From contig NZ_JBPDIH010000004.1 in assembly GCF_052030545.1 (NCBI RefSeq), positions 517,715-581,714 on the forward strand: a stretch of 64,000 bases of DNA, read 5' to 3'. Positions 44,481-53,981 of the stretch are shown piece after piece (position 1 is the stretch's first letter; every line of letters begins with the position of its first letter). The position numbers and the translations under genes are program-made. Under the pieces are notes generated by a model that was not told the DNA's origin, did no database searches, and saw only the letters and a program-made list of their open reading frames with translations. The stretch comes from CANMXU01 sp052030545 (GTDB lineage Bacteria > Pseudomonadota > Gammaproteobacteria > Enterobacterales > Alteromonadaceae).

Positions 44481-44869
44481 AAATTACTCACAAGTCTTTA
44501 TCAAAAGCCAAAAAGCTGCTTTACGATTTAAACACTGGTGATGAGTTTGACGTTTAACGATCATATTCCCTATGCTTTATGTTAACTATTTGTCCTTGTT
44601 AATTAAAATATACCTGTGACTAATAATTAGCAATCAAATAAATTAACCACGCTAAACATATTGTCTACACAACTGATTAACTATATTTATGTCAAAAAAC
44701 TTTACAAAATCAGAGTAACAAATCAAATACCAACAGCTAATAAACTGAATAAATAGATTTTTTTATGTTTGGTATGTTTTATGCTTACTCCATAAAGATT
44801 AATAGACTTTATAAACTTATGACTGACCTCTCCAAAATTAGTAACTAAGCATTAAAAAAGGAACAACAA
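44481..44869. other. 389-bp AT-rich intergenic region
   Basis: Divergent gap between the hybrid kinase and the small PEP-CTERM gene. I see no gene, hairpin or repeat in it. Confidence 0.4.
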
Positions 44870-45442
44870 ATGAAATCTCCAAAAACAAGTATTTTAGCTC
44901 TTTTGGCTAGTTTTTTATTTACAGCATCAACCCAAGCTAACCTAATAGTTGATTGGGAGGACGATGGCGGAGACTTAGTCATAACTTGGAATGGATTCAT
45001 CGACGGTTGGGAAACAGCTAATGGAATTTCCCAATTCGATGCTAACACTAAAATTATACAAACTGGTAACGGAATGCATGCCCTAGATGGACTGGTTGAC
45101 CTGTATTGGCCAAATTCTGGCCTAGGGCACAACTGGTATACAGGTCCTTCGCATTACAACGGTGTATTGTTAGGCGATTCATTTGGCATATCTGGTAACG
45201 GTCTTTGGATTTATATGCCAGGAAACTATGCAGGGCAAACCATTTCAGGCTCTTTAACTTTCGCCTCTGCAGGAAATCTTGTAAGTAACTTTGTTGCGGG
45301 CTCTAGAGACCTTGGTTTTGGTGAAAATGATACAGTAATTTTTCAGGCAGCCGCTCCTTCTCAACCGGTTCCAGAACCTTCTACGTTAGCTATTTTTGCT
45401 TTAGGTATTTTAGGCTTAGCTTCACGTAAACTGAAAAAGTAA
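44870..45442 (+). CDS. Small PEP-CTERM sorted protein
   Basis: 190 residues. ATG with an AAGGAAC ribosome site. Signal peptide (SILALLASFLFTASTQA), a compact beta-rich body (about 20-160, with DWEDDGGDLVITWNGFIDGWE) and the sorting tail VPEPSTLAIFALGILGL followed by ASRKLKK. No known domain is recognised in the body. The DNA of its tail and terminator is almost the same as that at 39428-39563, although the two proteins have nothing else in common. Confidence 0.88.
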   Translation: MKSPKTSILALLASFLFTASTQANLIVDWEDDGGDLVITWNGFIDGWETANGISQFDANTKIIQTGNGMHALDGLVDLYWPNSGLGHNWYTGPSHYNGVLLGDSFGISGNGLWIYMPGNYAGQTISGSLTFASAGNLVSNFVAGSRDLGFGENDTVIFQAAAPSQPVPEPSTLAIFALGILGLASRKLKK

Positions 45443-45519
45443 AACGAAAAAAATAAAACTAAAAACTTCTTAAACGAATAAAATAAAAACACCAATTGTG
45501 ATGATTGGTGTTTTTTTAT
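45368..45519 (+). repeat. PEP-CTERM tail plus terminator cassette, copy 2
   Basis: Matches the sorting-signal/terminator block of the first PEP-CTERM gene (39428-39563), differing by a few substitutions and a 14-bp A-rich insertion after the stop. Confidence 0.85.
45485..45519 (+). terminator. Terminator of the small PEP-CTERM gene
   Basis: Stem AAAAACACCAAT/ATTGGTGTTTTT with a TGTGATG loop, base for base as at 39531. Confidence 0.9.
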
Positions 45520-45608
45520 GCCTACTTATAAACATTTATTTAAATAATAAAGTCAAAGCCTTGATTCAACTCGCTGCAAATACTCTTTTAATCAATAATA
45601 CTCAGCCG

Positions 45609-47699
45609 CTAGTTTTGACTAAATTCCACCAGCTCTCTTCTGCCGCCAATAAATTTGGTAGCAAGCATTTGCTCATTTTTAATATCACTTACGTAGGTAA
45701 TGTTTTTATCTAATGTTGCTATCGTCTGTAAGGTATTAGTTTCTAGGTCGAATTTCCACAATTGTGCTTGCGAGTTAATGCCATACAAAGCGTTATTTTT
45801 GGGTAATACATAATCGCCAAGTAGTTTATTGTTTAACATCGAGATTGGTCGCGCGCTTTCACTTTCATAACGCCAAAAGTTATTTTTGTTATCTAAATAA
45901 ACGAGCTGTTCATCGTTAATGTAAGCAGACCATAGAACATGTTCAATGTTTAAGTTGGTGGTTGAGCCGGTGTCTATATCAACACTAAATAATTGCGCTT
46001 TACCCGCTTGAATGTCGGTGATCAGCAACTTGTTTTGATGTGTCCATGGCATAACTAATTTAACCGCTATCGGAGTTTCAAGTGTTTGATAACTGCCGTC
46101 TAGTTTCACTATCGTTACTTGGTTTTTAACATTCACCACTAATGCACTGCCATCGGGTGACCAATCGTATCGAGTGCTTTTAAGCCCTTGAGGAAATTTA
46201 GTCAGCTGATAGGTTTTCCCGTTGTCATGCAACCACAGCTGACGTGTGCCAGAGCGCAACGAGACAAAAGCGATTAACGCGCCATTAGGCTGAAACTTGG
46301 CATTAACATCAACACCGGTTGAACGAGATATCACTTCTAGCTCAGCTGATGCTTGTTCTGTATTTAAATAACCTATATCAAAGTCTTTACTGCCTAAGGT
46401 TACCGCAAACTTGGTTTGACTTGGGTGATAACTCGGTGCCCACATGCCTGAGCGGTTAGGCGAATGCATTAATTGCAAAGTGCCATCAAAATCGAGTCGA
46501 TAAACTTTTCCGTCAACATTGGTGAGAAAATGTTTGCCGTCAGCAGAAAACTTAATGGGAAAACGGGCATACACCGAGTGGTTTGGATCGCGTATAATTT
46601 TTGACTCATTTTGTACCTCGCCCGCCAGGGTTAATATTCTTAATACATCGACCTTATTTTTTTCTGCTGACACCGTGGCAAGTAAACCCGTTTGCGGTGA
46701 ATAATCCAGAGAATATATATGACCTGCATGTTCATGTGGCACTTTGGTCAGGGTATTAGCAATGGCATCATAAATCATCAACTCTGCTTGATTGCTTTCA
46801 AGTTGCGGGTATTGAAGCAAGGCAATTCGTCCGTCGTTTAACCAAGTTGGCTGTGTGGTTTTAATCTCGGCACAGTCATAACGAAGTGTATTTTTGGCAT
46901 TGCCATGCCACGCTTGGGCAAAATCTAGGGTTTGTAACTGCCAACATTGCTGACCTTGTTCGGGTTTAGCAGAACAATCAGACTGCAAGACAAAGGCTAA
47001 TTGTGAACCGTCTGACGACCAAGTTAGTTGGCTGTAATGGCCCGGCACAATGCTTAAACGTTCTTCTTGGTTGTTATTTAAATCTTTTGCCCACAAATGG
47101 CTTTCACACTGACCTACAAAACGGTTAAATACTAAGTATTTTCCGTCAGGCGAATAAGAGGCATTAAATTCTTGCTCGTCACTTGCTGTTAATGGGGTCA
47201 CTTGATCAAACAAAGGTGTTTCTGACGGCCATAAAACAATGCTCAAGAAAGCAATAGCCAATACACTAGCAATAATTGCCGAAAATATCGTGCGCGTTTT
47301 CGTTTTTGTTTTTGTTTTATGAGTTGGAGTTTGTTCTTGATGCAGGTTTGGCTCAATAGTCGCTATTTTTTCAGTGCCGTTATCTTCCCAACGAACATTG
47401 GCTTCTAGGCTGTAACCTTTTTTAGCATGGGTTTTGATAAAGATCTGTTTTTTACTGTCATCACCAAAGGCTTTGCGCAAGTTGGCAATTGCTCGCTGCA
47501 AAGTATTTGGGCCAACAATACTGTTTTCCCAGACGAGATCCATCAGTTCTTCATGGCTAACAACCTCACCCGCACGAGAGGCCAAAACTTCTAAAACTTT
47601 TAGTACTTTAGGTGGTATTGATGTCGCTTGTTGTTGATGCTGTATTTGATTGCGATTGACATCAATATAGTAGTTATTCACCCAAAATTGTTTGGTCAT
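45609..47699 (-). CDS. CadC-like membrane transcription regulator with periplasmic beta-propeller
   Basis: 696 residues. N-terminal OmpR/PhoB-type winged helix (about 15-105: PPKVLKVLEVLASRAGEVVS, LMDLVWENSIVGPNTLQRAIANLRKAFGDD, HAKKGYSL), a basic linker (KTKTKTKTRT), one membrane helix (about 143-163) and an external WD40/PD40 (TolB-like) propeller with repeats such as ASYSPDGKYLVF and LTWSSDGSQLAFV. One-component regulator that could sense outside and bind DNA inside. It is divergent from the propeller/beta-lactamase-fold gene at 47884, its likely target. Confidence 0.88.
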   Translation of the reverse strand: MTKQFWVNNYYIDVNRNQIQHQQQATSIPPKVLKVLEVLASRAGEVVSHEELMDLVWENSIVGPNTLQRAIANLRKAFGDDSKKQIFIKTHAKKGYSLEANVRWEDNGTEKIATIEPNLHQEQTPTHKTKTKTKTRTIFSAIIASVLAIAFLSIVLWPSETPLFDQVTPLTASDEQEFNASYSPDGKYLVFNRFVGQCESHLWAKDLNNNQEERLSIVPGHYSQLTWSSDGSQLAFVLQSDCSAKPEQGQQCWQLQTLDFAQAWHGNAKNTLRYDCAEIKTTQPTWLNDGRIALLQYPQLESNQAELMIYDAIANTLTKVPHEHAGHIYSLDYSPQTGLLATVSAEKNKVDVLRILTLAGEVQNESKIIRDPNHSVYARFPIKFSADGKHFLTNVDGKVYRLDFDGTLQLMHSPNRSGMWAPSYHPSQTKFAVTLGSKDFDIGYLNTEQASAELEVISRSTGVDVNAKFQPNGALIAFVSLRSGTRQLWLHDNGKTYQLTKFPQGLKSTRYDWSPDGSALVVNVKNQVTIVKLDGSYQTLETPIAVKLVMPWTHQNKLLITDIQAGKAQLFSVDIDTGSTTNLNIEHVLWSAYINDEQLVYLDNKNNFWRYESESARPISMLNNKLLGDYVLPKNNALYGINSQAQLWKFDLETNTLQTIATLDKNITYVSDIKNEQMLATKFIGGRRELVEFSQN

Positions 47700-47883
47700 A
47701 TATAAGAAAGTCCTTTAGCTCTAGAAGAACGAATCTTACCGCGCTCTTACCCTCGAAATAAAGCTGAATACTGAGAAATCAGCTAAACGTCAGGTTTTAT
47801 TCAAGTACATCAGCTCAAGTTCTGGCAAGTTATCAACATATTTCATAGGTCAAAAACTAAAAAATGAACGAGGGTGAACAACA

Positions 47884-49878
47884 ATGAATGTGAATATTAA
47901 AAGCATGCTAATGCTTGCTTTGTTAGCGAGTATTAGTAGCAAAGTCATGGCGGAAACGGGCGAGCATAAAACTATTTCAAAAGGCCCGTATCTTGGGCAA
48001 AAAACGCCTGGGCTTATCCCTGAAGTTTTTGCGCCAGGCATTATTTCAACACCAGGCTGGGAATACGGCGTTGTATTTTCGCCAAGCATGAATGAAATGT
48101 ATTATCTTAAAGAAGTCGGCACGAATGAAGATGCAAAAGCCCAGCTTGTCGTATTTGAAAAACAAGAAGAGAATTGGGTTAAGCGAGTAGATTCACCAAG
48201 AGTGGGCACACCAACCTTATCAACTGACAATAACACCATGTTTTTGGGACGTGGTTATAAACAACGTACTCAAAAGGGTTGGTCAGAAATTAAAAGGTTA
48301 GGGCCTGATTTTGAACCGTTTCGCATCATGCGGGTGACTTCTTCATTTAACGGTACTTTGGCATTTGATGAAGCGGTAAAAGATGGTGAAGGCTTATTGC
48401 GTTATTCAACCTTGAAAAATGGTAAATATTTAGCGCCAAAACCTTTTCCCAAGCAAATAAATACCGGTAAGTGGAATGCACACCCTTTTATTGCCCCTGA
48501 TGAAAGCTATGTTATTTGGGATGGGCAGCGTGGCATTGGTATGCAGCACCCAGATTTATTCATCAGTTTTAAAGAGCGTGATGGCACCTGGGGGGAAGCG
48601 ATTAAGTTTGGCGAGGAAATTAATACACCAAGCTCGGAATTTGCGGCACAGGTATCGCCTGATGGAAAATACCTATTCTTTAATCGCAATGTTGCAGGGC
48701 GCGAGGTTGATACATTTTGGGTTGATGCAAAAGTTATTGAGCAACTAAAGCCTGAACATCTAAAAAAGTACGCGGCTAAGCAAGCACCAAAGGGCACGCC
48801 TACTCAAGCAGTGAGTTCGCTTCGTGATATTCCGGCTTTACCCCGCGCCTTTATCGATACCGCGCCAACGTCTAACGATACTTTGCTCAACGCAGGCAAG
48901 TTAGCATTAGCAAAAGATAAAACCACGGCAATTGTGCAACTAGCAAAAGAGATAGGCGAAGGGAAATATGGCAAGTACGACAGCTTAATGATCGCGCATA
49001 ACAATACATTGGTCTTTGAAAGCTATCACCAAAAAGGCCGATATAACCTTGCTCACCCACAAGCTTCAGCAACCAAAGGCTTAACCAGTTTAATTGTTGG
49101 CCGTGCTATACAGCTAGGGTATTTAACCATGGATGACTTAAATAAACCGCTGATCAGTTTTTTAAAAGATCTAGATAAATCAACCTTAGCCAAAGGCGCC
49201 GATAAAATTACCTTGCATAAAGCGCTTACTATGCAAGGCGGCTTAACCATTGACAGGGAAAAGTGGCAAGAAATTGAAAAAACGCCAGCATCACTGCAAG
49301 GTCAAGGGTTAGTACAAACCCTACTTGAGCAGAGTTTAGCGATTTCCAATGACTCGCAACACTACAAATACGGTAATTTTAATCCGATGTTAGTGATGAC
49401 AGTGATCGACGCAGTAGTACCAACAACAGCTGAAGATTTCATTAAAACAGAGCTTTTAGATAAGCTCAATATTAGCAACTATCGATGGCAAACCCACATA
49501 AGCGGCTTACCACAAGCGGGCTCACGCGCGAGTTTAACCTCGCGTGATATGCTCAAATTAGGGTTTATTGTTGCGAACAACGGTAAGTGGCAAGGCCAGC
49601 CCTTTATTTCAGCGGACTATTTAGCCAAGGCAACCACTGGCATAGTAAAACCAACAGAAGACTGGATGCCAAAAGACTATCAATACGGTTATTTTTGGTA
49701 TCACACCCCAGTTAACATTAATGATAAAAGCTATGATGTAAGCTTCGCTTGGGGCGGCGGCGGACAACGTATCATCGTAGTTAAAGCGCTCAACTTAGTT
49801 ATTGCTATTACTGGCCATGACCGAGACGATACTATTATGAATAAAATTTCTGAGGTAGTGATCCCTGCGTTTATTTAA
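47884..49878 (+). CDS. PD40 propeller fused to class C beta-lactamase-fold serine hydrolase
   Basis: 664 residues. Signal peptide (MLMLALLASISSKVMA), a PD40/TolB-like propeller (about 45-290, for example QVSPDGKYLFFNRN) and a beta-lactamase/esterase domain (about 335-664). The nucleophile is in ASATKGLTS (SxxK motif), a YGN is in HYKYGNFNPML, and WGGGGQR is at the place of the third motif. Such proteins are usually esterases or peptidases, not antibiotic-resistance enzymes. It is divergent from the CadC-like regulator, which carries the same propeller type. Confidence 0.85.
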   Translation: MNVNIKSMLMLALLASISSKVMAETGEHKTISKGPYLGQKTPGLIPEVFAPGIISTPGWEYGVVFSPSMNEMYYLKEVGTNEDAKAQLVVFEKQEENWVKRVDSPRVGTPTLSTDNNTMFLGRGYKQRTQKGWSEIKRLGPDFEPFRIMRVTSSFNGTLAFDEAVKDGEGLLRYSTLKNGKYLAPKPFPKQINTGKWNAHPFIAPDESYVIWDGQRGIGMQHPDLFISFKERDGTWGEAIKFGEEINTPSSEFAAQVSPDGKYLFFNRNVAGREVDTFWVDAKVIEQLKPEHLKKYAAKQAPKGTPTQAVSSLRDIPALPRAFIDTAPTSNDTLLNAGKLALAKDKTTAIVQLAKEIGEGKYGKYDSLMIAHNNTLVFESYHQKGRYNLAHPQASATKGLTSLIVGRAIQLGYLTMDDLNKPLISFLKDLDKSTLAKGADKITLHKALTMQGGLTIDREKWQEIEKTPASLQGQGLVQTLLEQSLAISNDSQHYKYGNFNPMLVMTVIDAVVPTTAEDFIKTELLDKLNISNYRWQTHISGLPQAGSRASLTSRDMLKLGFIVANNGKWQGQPFISADYLAKATTGIVKPTEDWMPKDYQYGYFWYHTPVNINDKSYDVSFAWGGGGQRIIVVKALNLVIAITGHDRDDTIMNKISEVVIPAFI

Positions 49879-49941
49879 CTGAATGTTAAAGTATATTCGC
49901 GTTAAGATGCATTAAGAAATTCATTTACTCATTATAGACAA

Positions 49942-49978
49942 CAATGCCAAGTACTAGCTTGGCATTGACGTTTTTTCA
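49942..49978 (+). terminator. Terminator after the serine hydrolase gene
   Basis: CAATGCCAAG (49942-49951) pairs with CTTGGCATTG (49958-49967) over TACTAG, followed by a T-run. Confidence 0.88.
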
Positions 49979-50063
49979 ACCATTAAACAACGTTTTAAAT
50001 TTAAACAAGGCACTTCTTGATGGTGATGATGCTCTACCCTGAAATGCTTTTATATACATAAGG

Positions 50064-52742
50064 TTAGTTTATTGGACTGCCAAATATTTTCAATTCAGTA
50101 ACTGCCCAAGCCACTTTAGAACTGCCATTTTTGAGAGTGAACTTAATAAACTTAGCTTTTTGACCAAGTGTTTCACTTACTCGGGTTGCACTCTTTTCAA
50201 TATTTGAATCAACGGTTTTCCAATTTTTTCCGTCAATAGAAAATGTTAAATCGAAAGCGTTGGCGCAGTGATGCTTCCACTTATTACACTCCATCACAAC
50301 TTGTGAAATTTGATAAACATTGGGCAATTCTACCTGCAACCACATACCTATTTCTTGTAAGCTTTCACTTCCCCATTTAGCCCAATCTGTTTTTCCGTCT
50401 ATTAAAGCGTCGAAATTTTTGGGGTTATGGCTAGCGCTAAATTTCCATTCAGTCTTATTGGTTAATTCATTCCCGTAGGTTTGGTTTAATTCACTTATTG
50501 TCCACGGAGTATTTCTGTTGCTTAAAGACTTTAATGTTTTAATGTGATTAGCGGTAACCATGGAAGCTTCGTTATTAAAACTATTTCGAATATACGTGAG
50601 TACATCAGCTATCCATTGGTCATTATTTGATGCGATTGAAGCCATTATTCCACCAACATATTTTTCTTCTTCAATAGGCCCCGTTAAACCATGTAAAACA
50701 ATGCTACCAAGACTCGCTAAACTGCCATTAACACGCGCATTATCATGAAATGATGGTGCAATTAACTGATCACCTGCGGGTGTGCCTTTACCATCTTTTC
50801 CATGACAGCTTGCACATAATGAATTGTAGTTTTGCATGCCACGTTTTAACGACAGCGCCAACGCTTTATTACCTTTAGCTAAAGCAGCAGATTTTTCTTT
50901 TTCTGCTATTTGATAGGTAATCGCCTTATTCATCGCGTTTATGCTTTTATGCTCAGGATATTTAGCCAGAATTTGATTACGGATTTTGTTTTGTTGTGCT
51001 GTTGGCGTATTAACATAGAAAGTAGATAAGAATATTTGCTGCGTTAGTTCAATATCGGCTTTTGAGAGTAGTGATTGCCAAACGTCAATAATGCTTTTGT
51101 CTGAGTTACTGACTAACTGTTCCGATATTCTTAAGGCTGCGGTGCGAACGTTACTGTCAACATCTGAAAAAGCTGACAATAATAAGTCTTTATCGATGAT
51201 ACCTAAACCCTCTAACGTCCATAAAGCATGTAAACGTGCATGACTATTTTTGTGGTTTTTAACTATGTTTTTAAGTTCAGGCACTACTGATTTGTCTTGA
51301 GAAAGCACAATGAATTTTTGCGCATTAATACGCCACCAATGATTTGCATGTGACAAATGTTTGGTTAATTCAATGGGTGTTTCAGCGTACATGTTTGGCT
51401 TTTCACCTAACTCAACCTCTGGTTTAGTAATTCGGTAAATTCGACCTCCACCAATGATGTCGGCCAAGCCAAATTTATCGATGACTTTTCTAAGGAAGGA
51501 ACCTTCTTTAGTCCAGTTTCCTTCCTGAATAATCCCGCGGTACATATCAACAATGTACAGCGTACCGTCTGGACCTGTTTCACTCCAAACAGGGCGAAAT
51601 GCGGTATCGGTTGATGCAATAAACTCTTTACGCTGTGCCTGATAAGGGTGGCTGATAGTGGTATAACCGTCTTTACGCACTACTTGGGCACGGCGAATTA
51701 AGTTACCAACAGGTTCAGGTGCAATATAGTCTCCATAAAGCTCAGGCAGTTTATCGCCTAAGTAAATATTTTGGCCGGCAATGCCCGTAATGTGATTGAG
51801 GGTATTATCTTCCCTTAAACGCTTAGAGCCACCTTGTACATCAGGAATTGTTTCAATCGGAAACACTTCGTTAAACCCTTCAGTTGTTTCACCATTAATA
51901 GGAATTATCCCGTAAACACTCGGGAACTGAAAACCAAATACTGGGTTCTCTCCACCAGCAGAAGAATAGTAAAAGCGTCCAGCTTCATCTTGCCCAAGGC
52001 CCCATTGCCCTCCGCCAAACAGTATTTCCTGACGTGTTACTTTGCCATTTTTTATACGATAACGTTGGTTGGTGTAGGTAACATATAGCCAGTTATCAAT
52101 TCCCCAAATTAAGCCACTCGGTTGGTGTTCTAAATTCCCGCCGCGTGGGCCTCCTTCAAAAATGGTGGTTCGTTTATCAGAAATACCGTCACCATCTAAA
52201 TCTTCGATCAATAATAGATCAAAGGTGTTGGTTTCTCGGGCTAGTATTTTTCCATCTTCAAGTGGCAAAATCATACGAGGTAACAGTAAATTTTCAGCAA
52301 ACACCGTATAGCTATCTACCACACCATCGTTGTCGGTATCTTCAAGGCGCTTAATACGACTTACAGGATTCATTTGCCCTGTACCATCAGCATCTTGCAT
52401 ATAAGTTAGCATTTCAGCGACATACATTCGCCCTTTACCATCAAAGGTCATCAATACCGGTTCTTCGACTGCTGGTTCATGAGCAACAAGTTCTGTTATG
52501 AAGCCGTCTTGCACTACCATTTTTTCATGGGAAGCTTGTGGCGAAAGACCAATAACTTTATTTAAGTGATGCTTGTAACCAGCACCATGTGTATGACCTT
52601 TTGAGCTGTCGTTAGCTTTACTTGCTGATGAATTAGCCGTTTGTACATCTTCATTGTCAGTTGAAGAGTTACACCCTACTTGTAAACAAAGTGCTAGAAA
52701 TAGCAAAGATCTACCGATTATTCTTATCATGGATTGGCTCAT
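50064..52742 (-). CDS. Multidomain lipoprotein: PVC-type membrane-bound dehydrogenase propeller, HEAT, cytochrome c, F5/8-type C
   Basis: 892 residues. A lipoprotein signal (LQVGC) puts it in the envelope. Order: His-rich spacer (HTHGAGYKHH), a propeller (about 70-440) with DGKGRMYVAEMLTY, LEDTDNDGVVDSYTV and WSETGPDGTLYIVDMYRG as in the PVC-type heme-binding dehydrogenases, HEAT-like helices (about 455-610), a cytochrome c domain with CASCHGKDGKG (about 640), and a C-terminal discoidin/F5/8 type C domain (about 750-890). The substrate is unknown; a sugar or polymer-linked alcohol is possible. Single gene, ending near the facing serine hydrolase terminator. Confidence 0.85.
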   Translation of the reverse strand: MSQSMIRIIGRSLLFLALCLQVGCNSSTDNEDVQTANSSASKANDSSKGHTHGAGYKHHLNKVIGLSPQASHEKMVVQDGFITELVAHEPAVEEPVLMTFDGKGRMYVAEMLTYMQDADGTGQMNPVSRIKRLEDTDNDGVVDSYTVFAENLLLPRMILPLEDGKILARETNTFDLLLIEDLDGDGISDKRTTIFEGGPRGGNLEHQPSGLIWGIDNWLYVTYTNQRYRIKNGKVTRQEILFGGGQWGLGQDEAGRFYYSSAGGENPVFGFQFPSVYGIIPINGETTEGFNEVFPIETIPDVQGGSKRLREDNTLNHITGIAGQNIYLGDKLPELYGDYIAPEPVGNLIRRAQVVRKDGYTTISHPYQAQRKEFIASTDTAFRPVWSETGPDGTLYIVDMYRGIIQEGNWTKEGSFLRKVIDKFGLADIIGGGRIYRITKPEVELGEKPNMYAETPIELTKHLSHANHWWRINAQKFIVLSQDKSVVPELKNIVKNHKNSHARLHALWTLEGLGIIDKDLLLSAFSDVDSNVRTAALRISEQLVSNSDKSIIDVWQSLLSKADIELTQQIFLSTFYVNTPTAQQNKIRNQILAKYPEHKSINAMNKAITYQIAEKEKSAALAKGNKALALSLKRGMQNYNSLCASCHGKDGKGTPAGDQLIAPSFHDNARVNGSLASLGSIVLHGLTGPIEEEKYVGGIMASIASNNDQWIADVLTYIRNSFNNEASMVTANHIKTLKSLSNRNTPWTISELNQTYGNELTNKTEWKFSASHNPKNFDALIDGKTDWAKWGSESLQEIGMWLQVELPNVYQISQVVMECNKWKHHCANAFDLTFSIDGKNWKTVDSNIEKSATRVSETLGQKAKFIKFTLKNGSSKVAWAVTELKIFGSPIN

Positions 52743-53229
52743 TTGAATGGTTTATAAAGTCGTGAATAATATTTATATAATTTAGCGTTAACTAGGTGAT
52801 GAAAAATAGCACAGTTGCTAACAAACTATCACACTTTATTAGTCAAATTTGTTTTTTATTAATAACAAAGCAGGACTCGATAGATATCTATCATTAATAC
52901 GGATTTTAAGCTTTTTGATATACAGTATGAAAATCTATAAGGATAAGAAAGTTCATTACAAATGGTTTGCCTAATTAAGAGCACTGATAAAAACTGCAAT
53001 ATTCTCCTGTCTATAATCTTCGATCATTTCCTAATATGATTTGGATATTGTGCCTATCAATAACACGAAATAGATAACAAAGTCTGATGTATACACCAAG
53101 AACAGTAGGAGGTTTGAGAAAATAATGGTGTAAGTGGAAATTGATTAAGAATTTAGCCAATGATTTATTGGTAAACAGATACAAAAAAGCCCTAACCGAA
53201 GTTAGGGCTTGATGCTTCCTACGAAAGAA
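52743..53229. other. 487-bp AT-rich gap with the tRNA terminator at its end
   Basis: No gene is seen between the lipoprotein gene and the tRNA-Thr. The only structured part is the terminator at 53188-53210. Confidence 0.45.
53188..53210 (-). terminator. Terminator of the tRNA-Phe/tRNA-Thr transcript
   Basis: AAGCCCTAAC and GTTAGGGCTT enclose a CGAA loop (UUCG on the minus-strand RNA), with an A-run at 53183 giving the U-tract. Confidence 0.88.
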
Positions 53230-53305
<76 letters not shown>

Positions 53306-53407
53306 ACACAAAACTGTGTGCGATAACTAATAGTAGACTACTAATTATCTTGGCACCGAATTAATGTTTAATCACTTAAACACAAATTCAAATTTGGTAA
53401 TAAAGAA

Positions 53408-53483
53408 TGGTGCCTTGACCCGGAATCGAACCAGGGACACGAGGATTTTCAATCCTCTGCTCTACCGACTGAGCTATCAAGGC
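53408..53483 (-). tRNA. tRNA-Phe (GAA anticodon)
   Basis: 76 nt including encoded CCA. Acceptor stem GCCTTGA/TCAAGGC, D arm AGCTCAGTCGGT, anticodon loop TTGAAAA (GAA) and T arm GGTTCGATTCC. Co-transcribed with tRNA-Thr, about 100 nt apart. Confidence 0.96.
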
Positions 53484-53661
53484 GTCTCTTTATTCTTTGT
53501 CTTTTCGGCTGTGCCTTGAAGACGGGCGCTATTAAACTGTTTTTCGAATTCAACGTCAACTACTTTTTTCAAAAAAATGTTTGTTTGTTGCTTTTTTCTT
53601 CTTATTGTAGAAATAGCAAGCGAGAACGACAGTTTTTTAGCAGTGATACGCTAAAAGGCGA

Positions 53662-53934
53662 TTATTTTTTCTCTGGCGTATAACCTTCAATCTCTGGCTC
53701 TTTGCCTTCAAATAAATAGGCAGTCATCGCATTTTCTAAAAAAGCACGGTCATCTGGGTTCATCATGTTCATTTTTTTCTCATTAATTAACATGGTTTGT
53801 TTTTTTTGCCAGTTAGTCCAAGCTTCTTGAGAAATATTATCAAAAATACGTTTGCCTAATTCGCCTGGGTATAATTGAAAGCCTAAACCTTCAGCTTCTT
53901 TTTTAAGGTTTTGACAAAAAACTGTTCTACTCAT
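53662..53934 (-). CDS. yggX: Fe(II)-trafficking/oxidative-damage protection protein YggX
   Basis: 90 residues (E. coli 91). SRTVFCQNLKKEAEGLGFQLYPGELGKRIFDNISQEAWTNW region is the YggX signature with its conserved Cys7. It protects iron-sulfur proteins from oxidative damage. Follows mutY in the same direction after about 45 bp, as in E. coli. Confidence 0.96.
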   Translation of the reverse strand: MSRTVFCQNLKKEAEGLGFQLYPGELGKRIFDNISQEAWTNWQKKQTMLINEKKMNMMNPDDRAFLENAMTAYLFEGKEPEIEGYTPEKK

Positions 53935-53981
53935 AATGATTCTCTAATTACTCTTTATTTACTGTAGCTAATTTAATGTAG

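Noticed and set aside
47884..49878. Antibiotic-resistance beta-lactamase
   Set aside because: Only the serine-hydrolase fold with SxxK is shared; fusion to a propeller and weak third motif fit esterase or peptidase relatives.
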